Assembly: GCF_036884295.1 (NCBI RefSeq)
Contig: NZ_CP145608.1
Location: forward strand, 2,500,038 to 2,564,037
Direction: 5' to 3'
Origin: Brochothrix thermosphacta DSM 20171 = FSL F6-1036
GTDB lineage: Bacteria; Bacillota; Bacilli; Lactobacillales; Listeriaceae
DNA: 64,000 nt
Positions within the stretch are counted from its first letter, which is position 1; each line of letters opens with the position of its first letter. Made by a program: the position numbers and the translations under genes. The notes beneath the pieces are model-generated. The model was not told the DNA's origin and ran no database searches. It was given only the letters and a program-made list of their open reading frames with translations. Shown piece after piece: positions 45,541 to 54,655 of the stretch.

Positions 45541-46053
45541 TTACTCTACAGTAATCGTTCCTCCGAAGTTGAAAACATCACTTAGCCAGCCGTATACAAC
45601 AAAACAGGTAAATGCCGTCGTAATAATAGTCACAATGACAATCCATTTATATAAATGGTTATCTTTTTTGTTTTTTATAATAACCAAAGGTATCACAATA
45701 AAACTTAACGGAGCATAAATAAAAGTGAAAAAAAGCATAATCAATAAAAACCAACTATCATCTGTCTCATTTTTAGTGAGTGTCTTTTTTATATTTGAAA
45801 ATTTTTGTTTTTGTGTATGAATGTTATGTTTATTAGTTTCAATTTTCCTCTCAATATGTTCATTTTCTTTTGTAAGGTCTTGTATAGAAGTTTTATAAAA
45901 AGACGCTAGCATTTTCAGCGTATGAACATCAGGAGCACTTGACCCATTTTCCCATTTTGAAATCGATTGTCTCGAAATGTTAAGTTTATCTGCCACCTCT
46001 TGTTGCGTGAAGTTGTTGCTAAGACGTGCTGATTTAAGTTGTTTTTCTAACAT
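45541..46053 (-). CDS. XRE-family regulator with C-terminal membrane segments
   Basis: 170 residues from ATG 46053, which has GGGAGG. N-terminal HTH (FTQQEVADKLNISRQSISKWENGSSAPDV), a charged linker, then two hydrophobic segments (about 100-125 and 133-157). Regulators of this layout are common in low-GC Firmicutes and may report on the membrane. Probably co-transcribed with the small membrane protein upstream. Confidence 0.85.
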   Translation of the reverse strand: MLEKQLKSARLSNNFTQQEVADKLNISRQSISKWENGSSAPDVHTLKMLASFYKTSIQDLTKENEHIERKIETNKHNIHTQKQKFSNIKKTLTKNETDDSWFLLIMLFFTFIYAPLSFIVIPLVIIKNKKDNHLYKWIVIVTIITTAFTCFVVYGWLSDVFNFGGTITVE

Positions 46054-46101
46054 ATAAATCCTCCCCCAATTTTTAAAATGAAGCATGGTATGTATCTATA
46101 A

Positions 46102-46254
46102 TTATTTTTCAGAGTTATTATCAATTGCTTTTGTTAAAAAATAGCCAATAAAAGGAGCAGCTATAATTCCATATATTTGATAAACTCTCGGAATCAAGAA
46201 CCATGTCAAAAGCAGAATTATTAAAGTAATAAATACCGAAGTGAAATTTTTCAT
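46102..46254 (-). CDS. 50-residue membrane protein upstream of the XRE regulator
   Basis: A short gene starting at ATG 46254, about 5 nt after AAGGAGG. It encodes MKNFTSVFITLIILLLTWF and continues with a second hydrophobic stretch (about 26-42) before a polar end (AIDNNSEK). It ends 48 nt before the XRE gene on the same strand. No family recognised. The strong ribosome site and clean two-helix pattern support a real gene. Confidence 0.7.
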   Translation of the reverse strand: MKNFTSVFITLIILLLTWFLIPRVYQIYGIIAAPFIGYFLTKAIDNNSEK

Positions 46255-46486
46255 TTTGTTCCTCCTTATTTTCTGAATAAAAAATAAAATACTAATGTTT
46301 AATATACACGAGATTAAAAAGAATTTCCTTTTTTATTAGCCTATTAGTTGCGTTCATTTATAATCTTTATCAAGTTTAATCTCATTCTGTATCCAAATAT
46401 GGTCTAACTTTAAATATCTTCTGTTAGAACTATACTTATTATATAAATAATACCTCTATTACTAGATATTAAAAATATGGGATAAA

Positions 46487-46518
46487 AAAAGGATTGCAGG
46501 CATAGCTGCAATCCTTTT
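46487..46518 (-). terminator. Terminator after the DUF1129 gene
   Basis: AAAAGGATTGCAG and CTGCAATCCTTTT form a perfect 13-bp stem with a 6-nt loop. Confidence 0.85.
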
Positions 46519-46549
46519 TATTATTGATTATACTTTTCCAATGTCACTT

Positions 46550-47215
46550 TTAATAACGTGTAATTGGTGTAATGTTAAATTTACGTTTAAGGTACCATTT
46601 AAGAAGCAATACAACAACACCTAAAACAATTGCGATTGTTGGTTCTAAAATGATGTTCCATTTTACTGGTAAAATTGCTGTGAACACAAAGGCTAACAAC
46701 ATCCATACAATTACAAAAATAACAGCGTAAAGTACATACTTCATTAATCCTTTACGTCCCTGTTCTTTAATTCGGAGTGTATAGTATTGCATACCGGCCA
46801 TACCTGCTCCACCAATAAAGAACGACATCAGGATAAGTGAAATTGGAATTGTTGTAACATTTGAGCTTGATTTACCAAAAAAGGCTGTTCCGGCAACTGC
46901 CAATAACATGATTCCCATAACGAGTAAACCACCATCAATACCACGTAATAACCAACTTGGCTCTTTAGGTTTAGGTTTTGTAATCACTTCATTTTGCTCA
47001 TCAGCATATTGTTGCGGCGCTTTACCGAAAAGACTACGAGCTGTAATACTTTTTTTCTGTGCTTCTTTGACATCCGTTACCATTGTATCGATTAGCGTTA
47101 CGATCTGATCTTCTGGTAGAACAGCTGCTGTACGAAGGTGACGCTCAACGTCAACGATATACTGCAAGTTTTTCTTCGTTAACCCTTCTTGATTAAAACG
47201 ATATGTTTGTTCCAT
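46550..47215 (-). CDS. DUF1129 family membrane protein
   Basis: 221 residues. An N-terminal soluble part with LTKKNLQYIVDVERHL is followed by four hydrophobic segments from about 90 to 205. The layout is that of DUF1129/YufM-like proteins commonly found beside ychF in Lactobacillales and Listeria. Function unknown. GAGGGGG precedes ATG 47215; it starts 18 nt after ychF. Confidence 0.8.
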   Translation of the reverse strand: MEQTYRFNQEGLTKKNLQYIVDVERHLRTAAVLPEDQIVTLIDTMVTDVKEAQKKSITARSLFGKAPQQYADEQNEVITKPKPKEPSWLLRGIDGGLLVMGIMLLAVAGTAFFGKSSSNVTTIPISLILMSFFIGGAGMAGMQYYTLRIKEQGRKGLMKYVLYAVIFVIVWMLLAFVFTAILPVKWNIILEPTIAIVLGVVVLLLKWYLKRKFNITPITRY

Positions 47216-47233
47216 CTAGTGTTCCCCCTCTAT

Positions 47234-48334
47234 CTATACGTTGAATAAGAAATGTAACACGTCGCCATCTTTAACAACGTATTCTTTTCCTTCTGCACGA
47301 ACACGACCGGCCTCTTTTGCTGCTTTTTCAGAGCCATACTCTATTAAATCATCATAGGCAGTTGTTTCTGCTCGAATAAACCCTCGTTCAAAGTCAGAGT
47401 GAATAATCCCTGCACATTGAGGTGCTTTCATACCTTGTTGGAATGTCCATGCGCGCACTTCTTGAACACCCGCAGTAAAGTATGTTGCTAATCCTAATAA
47501 TGAGTATGCTGAATGAATTAAGAGATCTAAACCTGACTTCTCAACACCCATGGCTTCAAGGAAATCTTGTTTATCATCTTCATCAAGTTCAGCAATCTCT
47601 TCTTCTGCACTTGCACAAATGACGATTACTTCTGCTTTTTCAGCAGCTGCATAGTCACGTACACTTGCCACAAATTGATTTTCACTACCAGCAGCGACTT
47701 CATCTTCAGCTACATTTGCAACGTAAAGTACTGGTTTAGAAGTTAACAAGAAAAGACCTTTTAAAATAATATCTTCTTCTTCTGATAATTCTAACGAACG
47801 CGCAGGCTTATCGTTTTCTAATGCCGCTTGTACTTTAACCAATACTGCAAGCTCATCAACGGCTTCTTTATCACGTTGTTTAGCTAATTTTTCTACACGC
47901 TTCACACGCTTATCAACCGACTCTAAATCTGCAAGGATAAGCTCTAAATTAATTGTTTCGATATCGTCTAATGGATTGATGCGGCCTTCAACATGTGTAA
48001 TGTTTTCATCAATAAAACAACGAACAACATGACAAATTGCATCTACCTGGCGAATATGTGAAAGGAATTTGTTACCAAGTCCTTCACCTTTACTTGCACC
48101 ACGTACGATTCCAGCAATATCTGTAAATTCAAAAGTCGTTGGAATTGATTTTTTTGGTACATACATTTCCATTAATTTTTCTAATCTTTCATCTGGTACT
48201 TCTACACGACCCACATTAGGATCAATCGTTGCAAAAGGATAGTTAGCTGCTTCTGCACCCGCTTTTGTTATTGCATTAAATAATGTCGACTTACCTACGT
48301 TGGGTAAACCTACGATTCCGGCTGTTAATGGCAT
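47234..48334 (-). CDS. ychF: Ribosome-binding ATPase YchF
   Basis: 366 residues, the standard length. G1 is GLPNVGKSTLFNAI; then FTDIAGIVRGASKGEGLGNKFL in the G3 region, a coiled coil (about 120-160), LYVANVAED in place of the usual NKxD (the ATP-preferring feature), and the TGS domain with the conserved end EYVVKDGDVLHFLFNV. It binds ribosomes and influences stress responses. AAGGAG precedes ATG 48334. Confidence 0.97.
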   Translation of the reverse strand: MPLTAGIVGLPNVGKSTLFNAITKAGAEAANYPFATIDPNVGRVEVPDERLEKLMEMYVPKKSIPTTFEFTDIAGIVRGASKGEGLGNKFLSHIRQVDAICHVVRCFIDENITHVEGRINPLDDIETINLELILADLESVDKRVKRVEKLAKQRDKEAVDELAVLVKVQAALENDKPARSLELSEEEDIILKGLFLLTSKPVLYVANVAEDEVAAGSENQFVASVRDYAAAEKAEVIVICASAEEEIAELDEDDKQDFLEAMGVEKSGLDLLIHSAYSLLGLATYFTAGVQEVRAWTFQQGMKAPQCAGIIHSDFERGFIRAETTAYDDLIEYGSEKAAKEAGRVRAEGKEYVVKDGDVLHFLFNV

Positions 48335-48591
48335 TGTGTTTGCACTCCTTCAATTCATAAATAATAGTTTTATATAGTAATTATAGCAAATTATCCAAGT
48401 CTTAATTTTAAGTAAAAAACCTGATTAACCTTACTTTTTTCTAAAATAACATTAATTTATATTATATAGGTTTTTGAGTTAAAATGAAATCAAAAATCCA
48501 TCTCTACTATCATACCATAAAAATATGGATTGATTACGTTGGATATTCACAGGCAAAAACTTTAAAATAAGATACATAAGGAGGCGATTTG

Positions 48592-49077
48592 ATGGTTTAT
48601 ATCAATCCTATTGACATACCTATTCTAAAAAAAATATTAAATTATTCTGACGTAACTATTACCGAGGTTTTACCTGAAACACAAAATGCCGAATACGATG
48701 CTTTTCGATTCACAATCGCAGGTCATACTGCACGTTTTAGAAAGGCAAAAATAACACCTAAAAAAAATGGCCAATTCGTTGCTTTTTGGGAGAAAAATAC
48801 AGGTGGTAAAAACCAACCCTTCCATGTAAATAACACCCCTGATTTACTCATTATTGCAGTTAACGATTCATTAAATACAGGTTATTTTATTTTCCCTAAA
48901 CATATCTTAATTACTAAAAAAATAATTTCGAACAACAATTCAATTGGCAAAATGGCCATGCGTATTTATCCCCCTTGGGATTTAGCCATGAGTACACAAG
49001 CACAAAAAACACAGATTTGGCAAAATCATTTTTTCCATAGTGACATAAGCAAAAAAACATTGCATACAATTTGTTAA
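48592..49077 (+). CDS. MepB family protein
   Basis: 161 residues from ATG 48592, after AAGGAGG. The MepB pattern is present: NAEYDAFRFTIAGHTARFRKAKITPKKNGQFVAFWEK, GYFIFPKHIL, IGKMAMRIYPPWD and QAQKTQIWQNHFF, given here in separate pieces. The biochemical function of MepB proteins is not known; in S. aureus the gene accompanies mepRA, but no efflux pump is adjacent here. Confidence 0.85.
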   Translation: MVYINPIDIPILKKILNYSDVTITEVLPETQNAEYDAFRFTIAGHTARFRKAKITPKKNGQFVAFWEKNTGGKNQPFHVNNTPDLLIIAVNDSLNTGYFIFPKHILITKKIISNNNSIGKMAMRIYPPWDLAMSTQAQKTQIWQNHFFHSDISKKTLHTIC

Positions 49078-49202
49078 ATATTTGACACTGTATTATCTCG
49101 GTTCTAAATTTTTAATGTTTTATGACAATTTATGAGACGGATAAAGCGCCTTTGACATGCTATAGTTTAACTTTAAACTACTTGTAAAGTCGGAGGTATA
49201 AA

Positions 49203-50158
49203 ATGAATAAGAAAAAGGCACCCTCAAAAACAAAGTCAAAATCAAAAAAGGATTACTTAAAAAAATACTAATCCCTTTATTACTTTTGCTATTAGTTATT
49301 GGTGGGATTGCAGGCTACATGTATTATAAAGCTGCTGATACGGTCGATAAAATCAATGAACCGCTTAAGACAACTTCTACAAAGGTTGTTGATGAAAAAC
49401 CTTTCACCGTTTTATTGATGGGGATTGGAACCCAACCATCTAATGCGAAACGCCAACTACGTGGTGCTTCAGATACAATGGTACTAGCTACAGTAAATCC
49501 ATCAAAAAATGAAATGAACTTATTAAGTATACCGCGTGATATGATAACACCTATTTCAGGCGAAAGTAAAAAAGGAAAGATTTCAACAGCCTATACTATC
49601 GGTGGAGCTCAAAAATCCGTTGATACTGTATCCGATTTATTTGACGTGTCTATCGATCATTACGTCACTTTAAATATGGACGGTTTAGAACAACTTGTTG
49701 ATGCAGTCGATGGCGTGACTGTTAAGAATACGTTTGAATTCACTCAAGATGGTTTCAATTTCCCTAAAGGCTCACTCACTCTTTCTGGAGAGAAAGCGCT
49801 AAGCTATAGTTTAATGCGCTATAATGATCCTAATGATGATTTTGGACGTCAAAAACGTCAAAGACAAACAGTTGATGCCCTTTTTGTTAAACTTGTATCG
49901 GCTAAAGGATTAATGAATTATAACGCCATCATGGACATCATTGGTGAGAATGTAACCACCAATATCAGCATGAAGGAAATTTTTGGAATCGCTAAAAACT
50001 ACCGTAACATTAAGACAGTTAAGCAAAATACGATTGAAGGCGGTAAAATCGTGCGTCCAAATAACTCGACTGATAAACGAGTACCAAGCACCTATGTGAT
50101 TTCAGATAAATACATCAAAGAATACAGTCAACTACTTAAGCAGCAACTTGCTGAATAA
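49203..50158 (+). CDS. LytR-CpsA-Psr family cell-wall ligase, needs a -1 frameshift near the N-terminus
   Basis: ATG 49203 has a proper GGAGG site but its frame stops at 49269-49271 after a lysine-rich start (MNKKKAPSKTKSKSKK). The remaining 290 residues, with the transmembrane helix LLLLLLVIGGIAGY, are in the -1 frame, which has no ATG/GTG/TTG before TTG 49286. The join falls at A-AAA-AAG (49244-49250) or A-AAA-AAA (49259-49265). The LCP domain is intact: LLMGIGTQP, GASDTMVLATVNP, LLSIPRDMITPI, YDAV-like VDAVDGVTV, FGRQKRQRQ. It transfers anionic polymers to peptidoglycan in the family. A paralogue lies at 51798. Confidence 0.75.
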
Positions 50159-50177
50159 GTTAGGTTAACATAGTTAA

Positions 50178-50216
50178 CCCCCATCTCTCATTCTATTTGA
50201 GGGATGGGGGTTTTTT
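50178..50216 (+). terminator. Terminator after the LCP gene
   Basis: CCCCCATC (50178-50185) pairs with GATGGGGG (50203-50210), followed by TTTTTT. Confidence 0.9.
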
Positions 50217-50273
50217 GTAGCTATCTTGTAAAATACCTTTTACAATGTAGTAAGGAAAGGATGTGCGTGTAGA

Positions 50274-51536
50274 ATGACGCTAAAATCACTTTTTTTTGAG
50301 GGGTCAAACGAAAAAACTGCTTTTTGGAGTAAACCTCCTGCTGATAAAATTACATTTGGCCTTATTGAATTAGAAAAAAATTTCTCATGTAAATTGGTTG
50401 AACGTTTTCCAGTGCCAACGATTGATGCAACACTATCTAATCAAGTACTTGAACAAAAAGATGGTCAACCCGTAAACGGTCTCTTTTTAATGGGGACAGC
50501 TACAAATAAAGGTTCTTATATCTCGTTTTCCTTAGAAAATGCTACAGGAACATTTGAAGGTCGCCAATGGATTAATGGCGATGCAGATCTACAACTAGAA
50601 AAATTAAATCAACAGTCAATCGTCTCAATCACAGCTAAATTAAATGAGTTCCCTAAAAAAAGCGGACGTTTTTCATTGATGTGTTCCGCCATCAAACCAG
50701 CAGACTATAATGATGATACAGCATTATTACAAAGACAAATGCCTGATGATACACCGCAAGCAATTGTTGATGAGTTTTTCTTCTACATCTCATTGCTAAG
50801 TAAACCATTTCAAAACACTACTTTTTATTTGCTTGATGATTTGTGGGCAGATTTTTCATTACGTTATGGTGCGAAAGGCCATCATCATAATTATCGAATG
50901 GGGCTGTTGCAGCATACCACGGAAGTTATGCGTATCGCTTATCATATACATCAACATGCTGAAAATCCAACAAGTTTAGCTACCTATTTAAACATTATCA
51001 CACGTACATTTCAATCGTTGGACTGGAAAAAAATGCTCACCGATTTAACGCCACAAACAGCCTATAAAAAAACTGCACCTAATGAAACAAGCAATCATAT
51101 TGCCGAATTGTCACAACGTATTTTAACAACATCTATAACCGAACCACTTTCTTTGGACACGTTATTGTTTGGTATTATCTTCCATGATATTGGAAAAATC
51201 ATCGAATATAGCAGTGTTGGCGATGAGTCTGGTGATAAATACAAACGTTGGTTTGGCGATAATTTCGAAGTACCACATCATCGTGCAGGAGCAATTGATA
51301 TGGATGTTCTAGGGAAGCGTTTTGGTCATATCCAATTAGGCGTAATGTATATTTCACGCCAGATGTACCAAAATAATACCGAATTAAGTTTAAATGATTG
51401 GTTAGACACTTTGGCCGTTATTCAATCTCATCATTACAAACCGGAATGGGGCTCACCAGTGGTTCCAAGAACAACAGTCGAATTTGTTGTTCACTTAGCT
51501 GACTTTATTGATGCCCGAATCGCCAGTGAATTTTAA
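50274..51536 (+). CDS. HD-domain protein with N-terminal OB-like region, related to exoribonuclease YhaM
   Basis: 420 residues. Residues about 70-160 look like an OB fold (NGLFLMGTATNKGSYISFSLENATGTFEGRQW in the YhaM style). The HD domain follows, with HHHNYRMGLLQHTTEVM near 200, FGIIFHDIGKI near 300 and VPHHRAGAID after it, the metal ligands of HD phosphohydrolases. YhaM is about 310 residues; this protein is about 100 longer, partly through an insert near 235-295. A 3'-5' nuclease role is likely but unproven. ATG 50274 follows AAGGAAAGG at a long spacing. Confidence 0.75.
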   Translation: MTLKSLFFEGSNEKTAFWSKPPADKITFGLIELEKNFSCKLVERFPVPTIDATLSNQVLEQKDGQPVNGLFLMGTATNKGSYISFSLENATGTFEGRQWINGDADLQLEKLNQQSIVSITAKLNEFPKKSGRFSLMCSAIKPADYNDDTALLQRQMPDDTPQAIVDEFFFYISLLSKPFQNTTFYLLDDLWADFSLRYGAKGHHHNYRMGLLQHTTEVMRIAYHIHQHAENPTSLATYLNIITRTFQSLDWKKMLTDLTPQTAYKKTAPNETSNHIAELSQRILTTSITEPLSLDTLLFGIIFHDIGKIIEYSSVGDESGDKYKRWFGDNFEVPHHRAGAIDMDVLGKRFGHIQLGVMYISRQMYQNNTELSLNDWLDTLAVIQSHHYKPEWGSPVVPRTTVEFVVHLADFIDARIASEF

Positions 51537-51597
51537 CAACTAGAAAAATATTCAACAAAAAAGCATCAGCGTTTCTACATGAAATAAATACTATTAT

Positions 51598-51646
51598 CGA
51601 AAAAGACATGTATCGGAATAATAGTCCGCATACATGTCTTTTTTTG
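51598..51646. terminator. Bidirectional terminator
   Basis: AAAAAGACATGTAT and ATACATGTCTTTTT form a 14-bp stem with an inner CGGA/TCCG pair, followed by T's. Confidence 0.85.
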
Positions 51647-51717
51647 TGAAAAAATAAGCATCAGTGAAAACTCACCAACACCCTAAATTATAAAGCCAAA
51701 AGTTTACAACCTTTCTC

Positions 51718-51733
51718 TGTTTCACATGAAACA
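51718..51733. promoter_or_regulatory. parS site variant
   Basis: TGTTTCACATGAAACA matches the Firmicute parS consensus TGTTTCACGTGAAACA at 15 of 16 positions and lies about 2 kb from parAB. Confidence 0.75.
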
Positions 51734-51775
51734 AAAAAGCAAAGAGCCATGAGATTTACATCTCTACTCTTCGCC
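51733..51775 (-). terminator. Terminator after the second LCP gene
   Basis: AGAG/CTCT and GAGAT/ATCTC stem segments around 51745-51775, followed by six T's on the minus strand; it abuts the parS site. Confidence 0.5.
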
Positions 51776-51797
51776 TTTACTATGATATGTATTATAT

Positions 51798-52754
51798 TTA
51801 TTCTGCTAAAGCTTCTTTCAATTCTTTTTGATATTTAGCTTTAACATCATCTGATACAACATAATACCAGCTTGTTGTTGCTCCATCAGGATTCATCAAG
51901 GTTTCACCTGTACCGTCTTCAATCGATGATTCAGTGACATTGTTGACAACACCGCGATAGTTTTTAGCAATCGAAATCATATCCTTCGTATCAAGGTTTG
52001 TCTCGACGTTATTGCCAATTGCTTTTAAAATGTCATTGTAATTGAATACCACACTACTCGAAGTTGCTTTGCGTGTGACTGCTTCAATTACCTGACGTTG
52101 ACGTTGTTGACGACCAAAATCACCTTTCGGATCTTCATAACGCATACGTGAATAAGCTAAAGCTTCTTTTCCTGACAAATTGATGTTACCCGTGTTAAAA
52201 GTAATGCCATCCTGTTTAAAGTTTAGCTTATTGTTAACCGTTACACCATCCACTGCATCAACAAGTTGCTTAAAGCCATCCATATTCATATTCACATAGT
52301 AGTTTACGGGGATGTCCATAAACTCTGAAACTGTATCTACTGCCATTTGTGCCCCACCATAAGCAAAAGCTGAGTTGATTTTTTCTTCTGTACCATGACC
52401 TACAATCGGCACACGTGTATCACGTGGTAAACTAAGAAGATATGTTTTTTCCTTTTGAGGATTTACCACCGCTAAAATCATTGTATCGGATAGACCTGGA
52501 CGTTGACGCCCCTTACTATCTAAATCATTGTCCGTACCAAGTAACAAAACTGCAAATGGTTTTTTATCAGCAATATTAGTTGCACTTGTTTTCAATGGCG
52601 CATTAATTTTACTCACTGTACTATTTGTTTTGAAATAAAGGTATCCAGCCACACCAGCAATTGCTAGCACTAGTATTAAAATTAACATTAAAATTGCTTT
52701 CCTAACCGGATGTTTTTTCTTCACTTTCGAACGTCGTGTTTCAGTTTCACTCAT
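51798..52754 (-). CDS. LytR-CpsA-Psr family cell-wall polymer ligase
   Basis: 318 residues from ATG 52754, which has GAGGTGG. Short basic cytoplasmic end (TETRRSKVKKKHPVRK), one transmembrane helix (about 22-44), then the extracellular LCP domain: VLLLGTDND, GLSDTMILAVVNP, LLSLPRDTRVPI, INSAFAYGGAQMAVDTV, VDAVDGVTV, RMRYEDPKGDFGRQQRQRQV. The conserved arginines and aspartates of the pyrophosphate-lipid pocket are present. It should attach teichoic acid or other glycopolymers to peptidoglycan. Close paralogue of the gene at 49203, facing it across the HD-domain gene. Confidence 0.93.
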   Translation of the reverse strand: MSETETRRSKVKKKHPVRKAILMLILILVLAIAGVAGYLYFKTNSTVSKINAPLKTSATNIADKKPFAVLLLGTDNDLDSKGRQRPGLSDTMILAVVNPQKEKTYLLSLPRDTRVPIVGHGTEEKINSAFAYGGAQMAVDTVSEFMDIPVNYYVNMNMDGFKQLVDAVDGVTVNNKLNFKQDGITFNTGNINLSGKEALAYSRMRYEDPKGDFGRQQRQRQVIEAVTRKATSSSVVFNYNDILKAIGNNVETNLDTKDMISIAKNYRGVVNNVTESSIEDGTGETLMNPDGATTSWYYVVSDDVKAKYQKELKEALAE

Positions 52755-52810
52755 CAATTTCCACCTCAATCATTTCTCTCACTTAATTTTTAGCTAGTAT
52801 AACACAGGCT

Positions 52811-52829
52811 ATCTTTTTTTAAAAAAGAT
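52811..52829 (-). terminator. Weak terminator-like hairpin after the DUF951 gene
   Basis: ATCTTTTTT pairs with AAAAAAGAT. Confidence 0.35.
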
Positions 52830-52836
52830 TTGTGAG

Positions 52837-53013
52837 TTACCGAATAATTTTCTTGATTTTTTTATCAAAATCGCGACGTGGAATTAATACGCTATGTCCG
52901 CATCCAAGACACTTTATTCGAATGTCCATGCCCATGCGAATTATTTCCCATTCATTACTACCGCAAGGGTGTTGCTTTTTCATTTCCACGACACTTTTCA
53001 AATCATAACCCAT
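52837..53013 (-). CDS. DUF951 zinc-binding-like small protein
   Basis: 58 residues starting MGYDLKSVVEMKKQHPCG at ATG 53013, 7-8 nt after AAGGAGAG. The DUF951 pattern is complete: KKQHPCGSNEWEIIRMGMD, then IKCLGCGHSVLIPR, with cysteines that could bind a metal, and the end FDKKIKKIIR. The gene sits 16 nt after parB on the same strand, its usual place in Bacillales (yyzM). Function unknown. Confidence 0.92.
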   Translation of the reverse strand: MGYDLKSVVEMKKQHPCGSNEWEIIRMGMDIRIKCLGCGHSVLIPRRDFDKKIKKIIR

Positions 53014-53029
53014 CACATGTCTCTCCTTT

Positions 53030-53887
53030 TTACAATTCTATCTCTAATATATTCAATATACGGTTAAAATCGTCCTCAGATAAAAATTGAATTTCAATTT
53101 TACCCTTTTTACCGACTTTTTTGATTTCAACTGCGGAACCAAATTTTGATTGTAATTGCGTTTCTGTTGCGCGAATAAAACTTGGTTTTTGTTTCTTACC
53201 AACGTTGTTTTTTGTTTGCTTCATATTTTTATTGGCATTTAATTCCGTAACATATTGCTCTAATTGACGTACGGTCATTTGTTGAGCAACAGCTTTTTTA
53301 GCTACCGCTAAAAGTTGATCTGATTCTACCAATCCTAAAAGTGAACGTGCTTGTCCCATTGACAACAACTGTTGTTCTAACATTTTTTTAACTTCAGTTG
53401 GTAATTTTAACAGTCTTAAATAGTTAGCGATATAAGGGCGACTTTTACCTAATTTTTTCGCAATTTCACTCTGTGTTAACTGTCGTTTTTCAATCAAAAG
53501 TTGATACGCATTCGCTTCTTCTAAAACAGATAGGTTCTCACGTTGTAAGTTTTCTAAAATTGCTAAATCCATCATTTGATCGTCTGAATAATCACGTATA
53601 ATTGCTGGAATCGTTTCAATCCCTGCTAATTTAGAGGCACGGCAACGACGTTCTCCGGCAACAATTTCATATTTATTATTAATTTTACGCAAAATAACTG
53701 GCTGTAAAACACCATTTGCAGTGATTGATTCTGCTAATTCTTTTAGAGCTTGTTCATCAAATATCGTACGTGGTTGATAGGGATTCGAGATGATTTTTGT
53801 TAACATGACCTCTTCGATTGTTTCCTCATTAGAAAGCCCCATATCACCGAATAATGCGCTAATGCCTTTACCTAAACCTTTAGACAT
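53030..53887 (-). CDS. parB: Chromosome-partitioning protein ParB (Spo0J)
   Basis: 285 residues. N-terminal CTPase/ParB box (ISNPYQPRTIFDEQALKELAESI, ILRKINNKYEIVAGERRCRA), then the helix-turn-helix LTQSEIAKKLGKSRPYIANYLRLLKLP, and a C-terminal dimer domain. It loads on parS, slides as a CTP-bound clamp and recruits SMC. It begins with MSKGLGKGISALFGD, the part that stimulates ParA. ATG 53887 overlaps the parA stop by 8 nt. Confidence 0.97.
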   Translation of the reverse strand: MSKGLGKGISALFGDMGLSNEETIEEVMLTKIISNPYQPRTIFDEQALKELAESITANGVLQPVILRKINNKYEIVAGERRCRASKLAGIETIPAIIRDYSDDQMMDLAILENLQRENLSVLEEANAYQLLIEKRQLTQSEIAKKLGKSRPYIANYLRLLKLPTEVKKMLEQQLLSMGQARSLLGLVESDQLLAVAKKAVAQQMTVRQLEQYVTELNANKNMKQTKNNVGKKQKPSFIRATETQLQSKFGSAVEIKKVGKKGKIEIQFLSEDDFNRILNILEIEL

Positions 53888-54641
53888 TTGCTTTCACTTC
53901 CTTTGCTAATTCTATATAAGCCTCTGCACCCTTTGATTTCACATCATAGATGACAGCGGGTTGTCCATAACTTGGCGCTTCACTCAAACGAACATTTCGT
54001 GGGATAACTGTTTGATAGACCTGCGGGCCAAAATGTTTTTTAACTTCAGCAATAACCTGTTGTCCTAAATTTGTACGTGCATCATACATCGTTAATAAAA
54101 CACCCTCAATTTCGAGATTTTTATTTAAATGGCGTTGCACTAATTTCACAGTATTTAGCAACTGTGTTAAACCTTCTAATGCATAAAATTCACATTGTAC
54201 AGGTATTAATAATCCATTTGCTGCCGTCAAAGCATTTAACGTAATAATTCCTAAAGATGGTGGACAATCAATAATGATAAAATCATATCTTTCAGATACA
54301 GTTTCTAACGCGTTCTCTAAACGTCTTTCACGCGATATTGTGGATACTAATTCAATTTCCGCGCCTGCTAGTTGAATCGTTGCAGGTACAACATCTAAAT
54401 TTTTAACATCCGATGTTATGATCACATCTTCTAACGGTACATCTCCAACTAGAACATCATAAATACACTGTTTAACTTCTGCCTTTTTGATTCCGACACC
54501 ACTGCTAGTATTCCCTTGTGGATCAGTGTCCACTAATAATACACGGTGACCAATAATCGCTAAACTTGCACCCAAATTTATCGCTGTTGTTGTTTTACCG
54601 ACGCCACCTTTTTGGTTGGCAATTGCTAAAATTCTGACCAT
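53880..54641 (-). CDS. parA: Chromosome-partitioning ATPase ParA (Soj)
   Basis: 253 residues from ATG 54641, 9 nt after AGTAGG. Deviant Walker A is ANQKGGVGKTTTAINLG at the N-terminus; then VDTDPQGNTSSGVG and IIIDCPPSLGIITLNAL. ATP-dependent DNA binding of ParA acts with ParB in origin segregation and, in Bacillus, controls DnaA. The promoter region to its right contains a duplicated GAGTAGGTTGA segment (bases 54646-54656 and near 54681-54691). Confidence 0.97.
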   Translation of the reverse strand: MVRILAIANQKGGVGKTTTAINLGASLAIIGHRVLLVDTDPQGNTSSGVGIKKAEVKQCIYDVLVGDVPLEDVIITSDVKNLDVVPATIQLAGAEIELVSTISRERRLENALETVSERYDFIIIDCPPSLGIITLNALTAANGLLIPVQCEFYALEGLTQLLNTVKLVQRHLNKNLEIEGVLLTMYDARTNLGQQVIAEVKKHFGPQVYQTVIPRNVRLSEAPSYGQPAVIYDVKSKGAEAYIELAKEVKANV

Positions 54642-54655
54642 TCGATTCAACCTAC

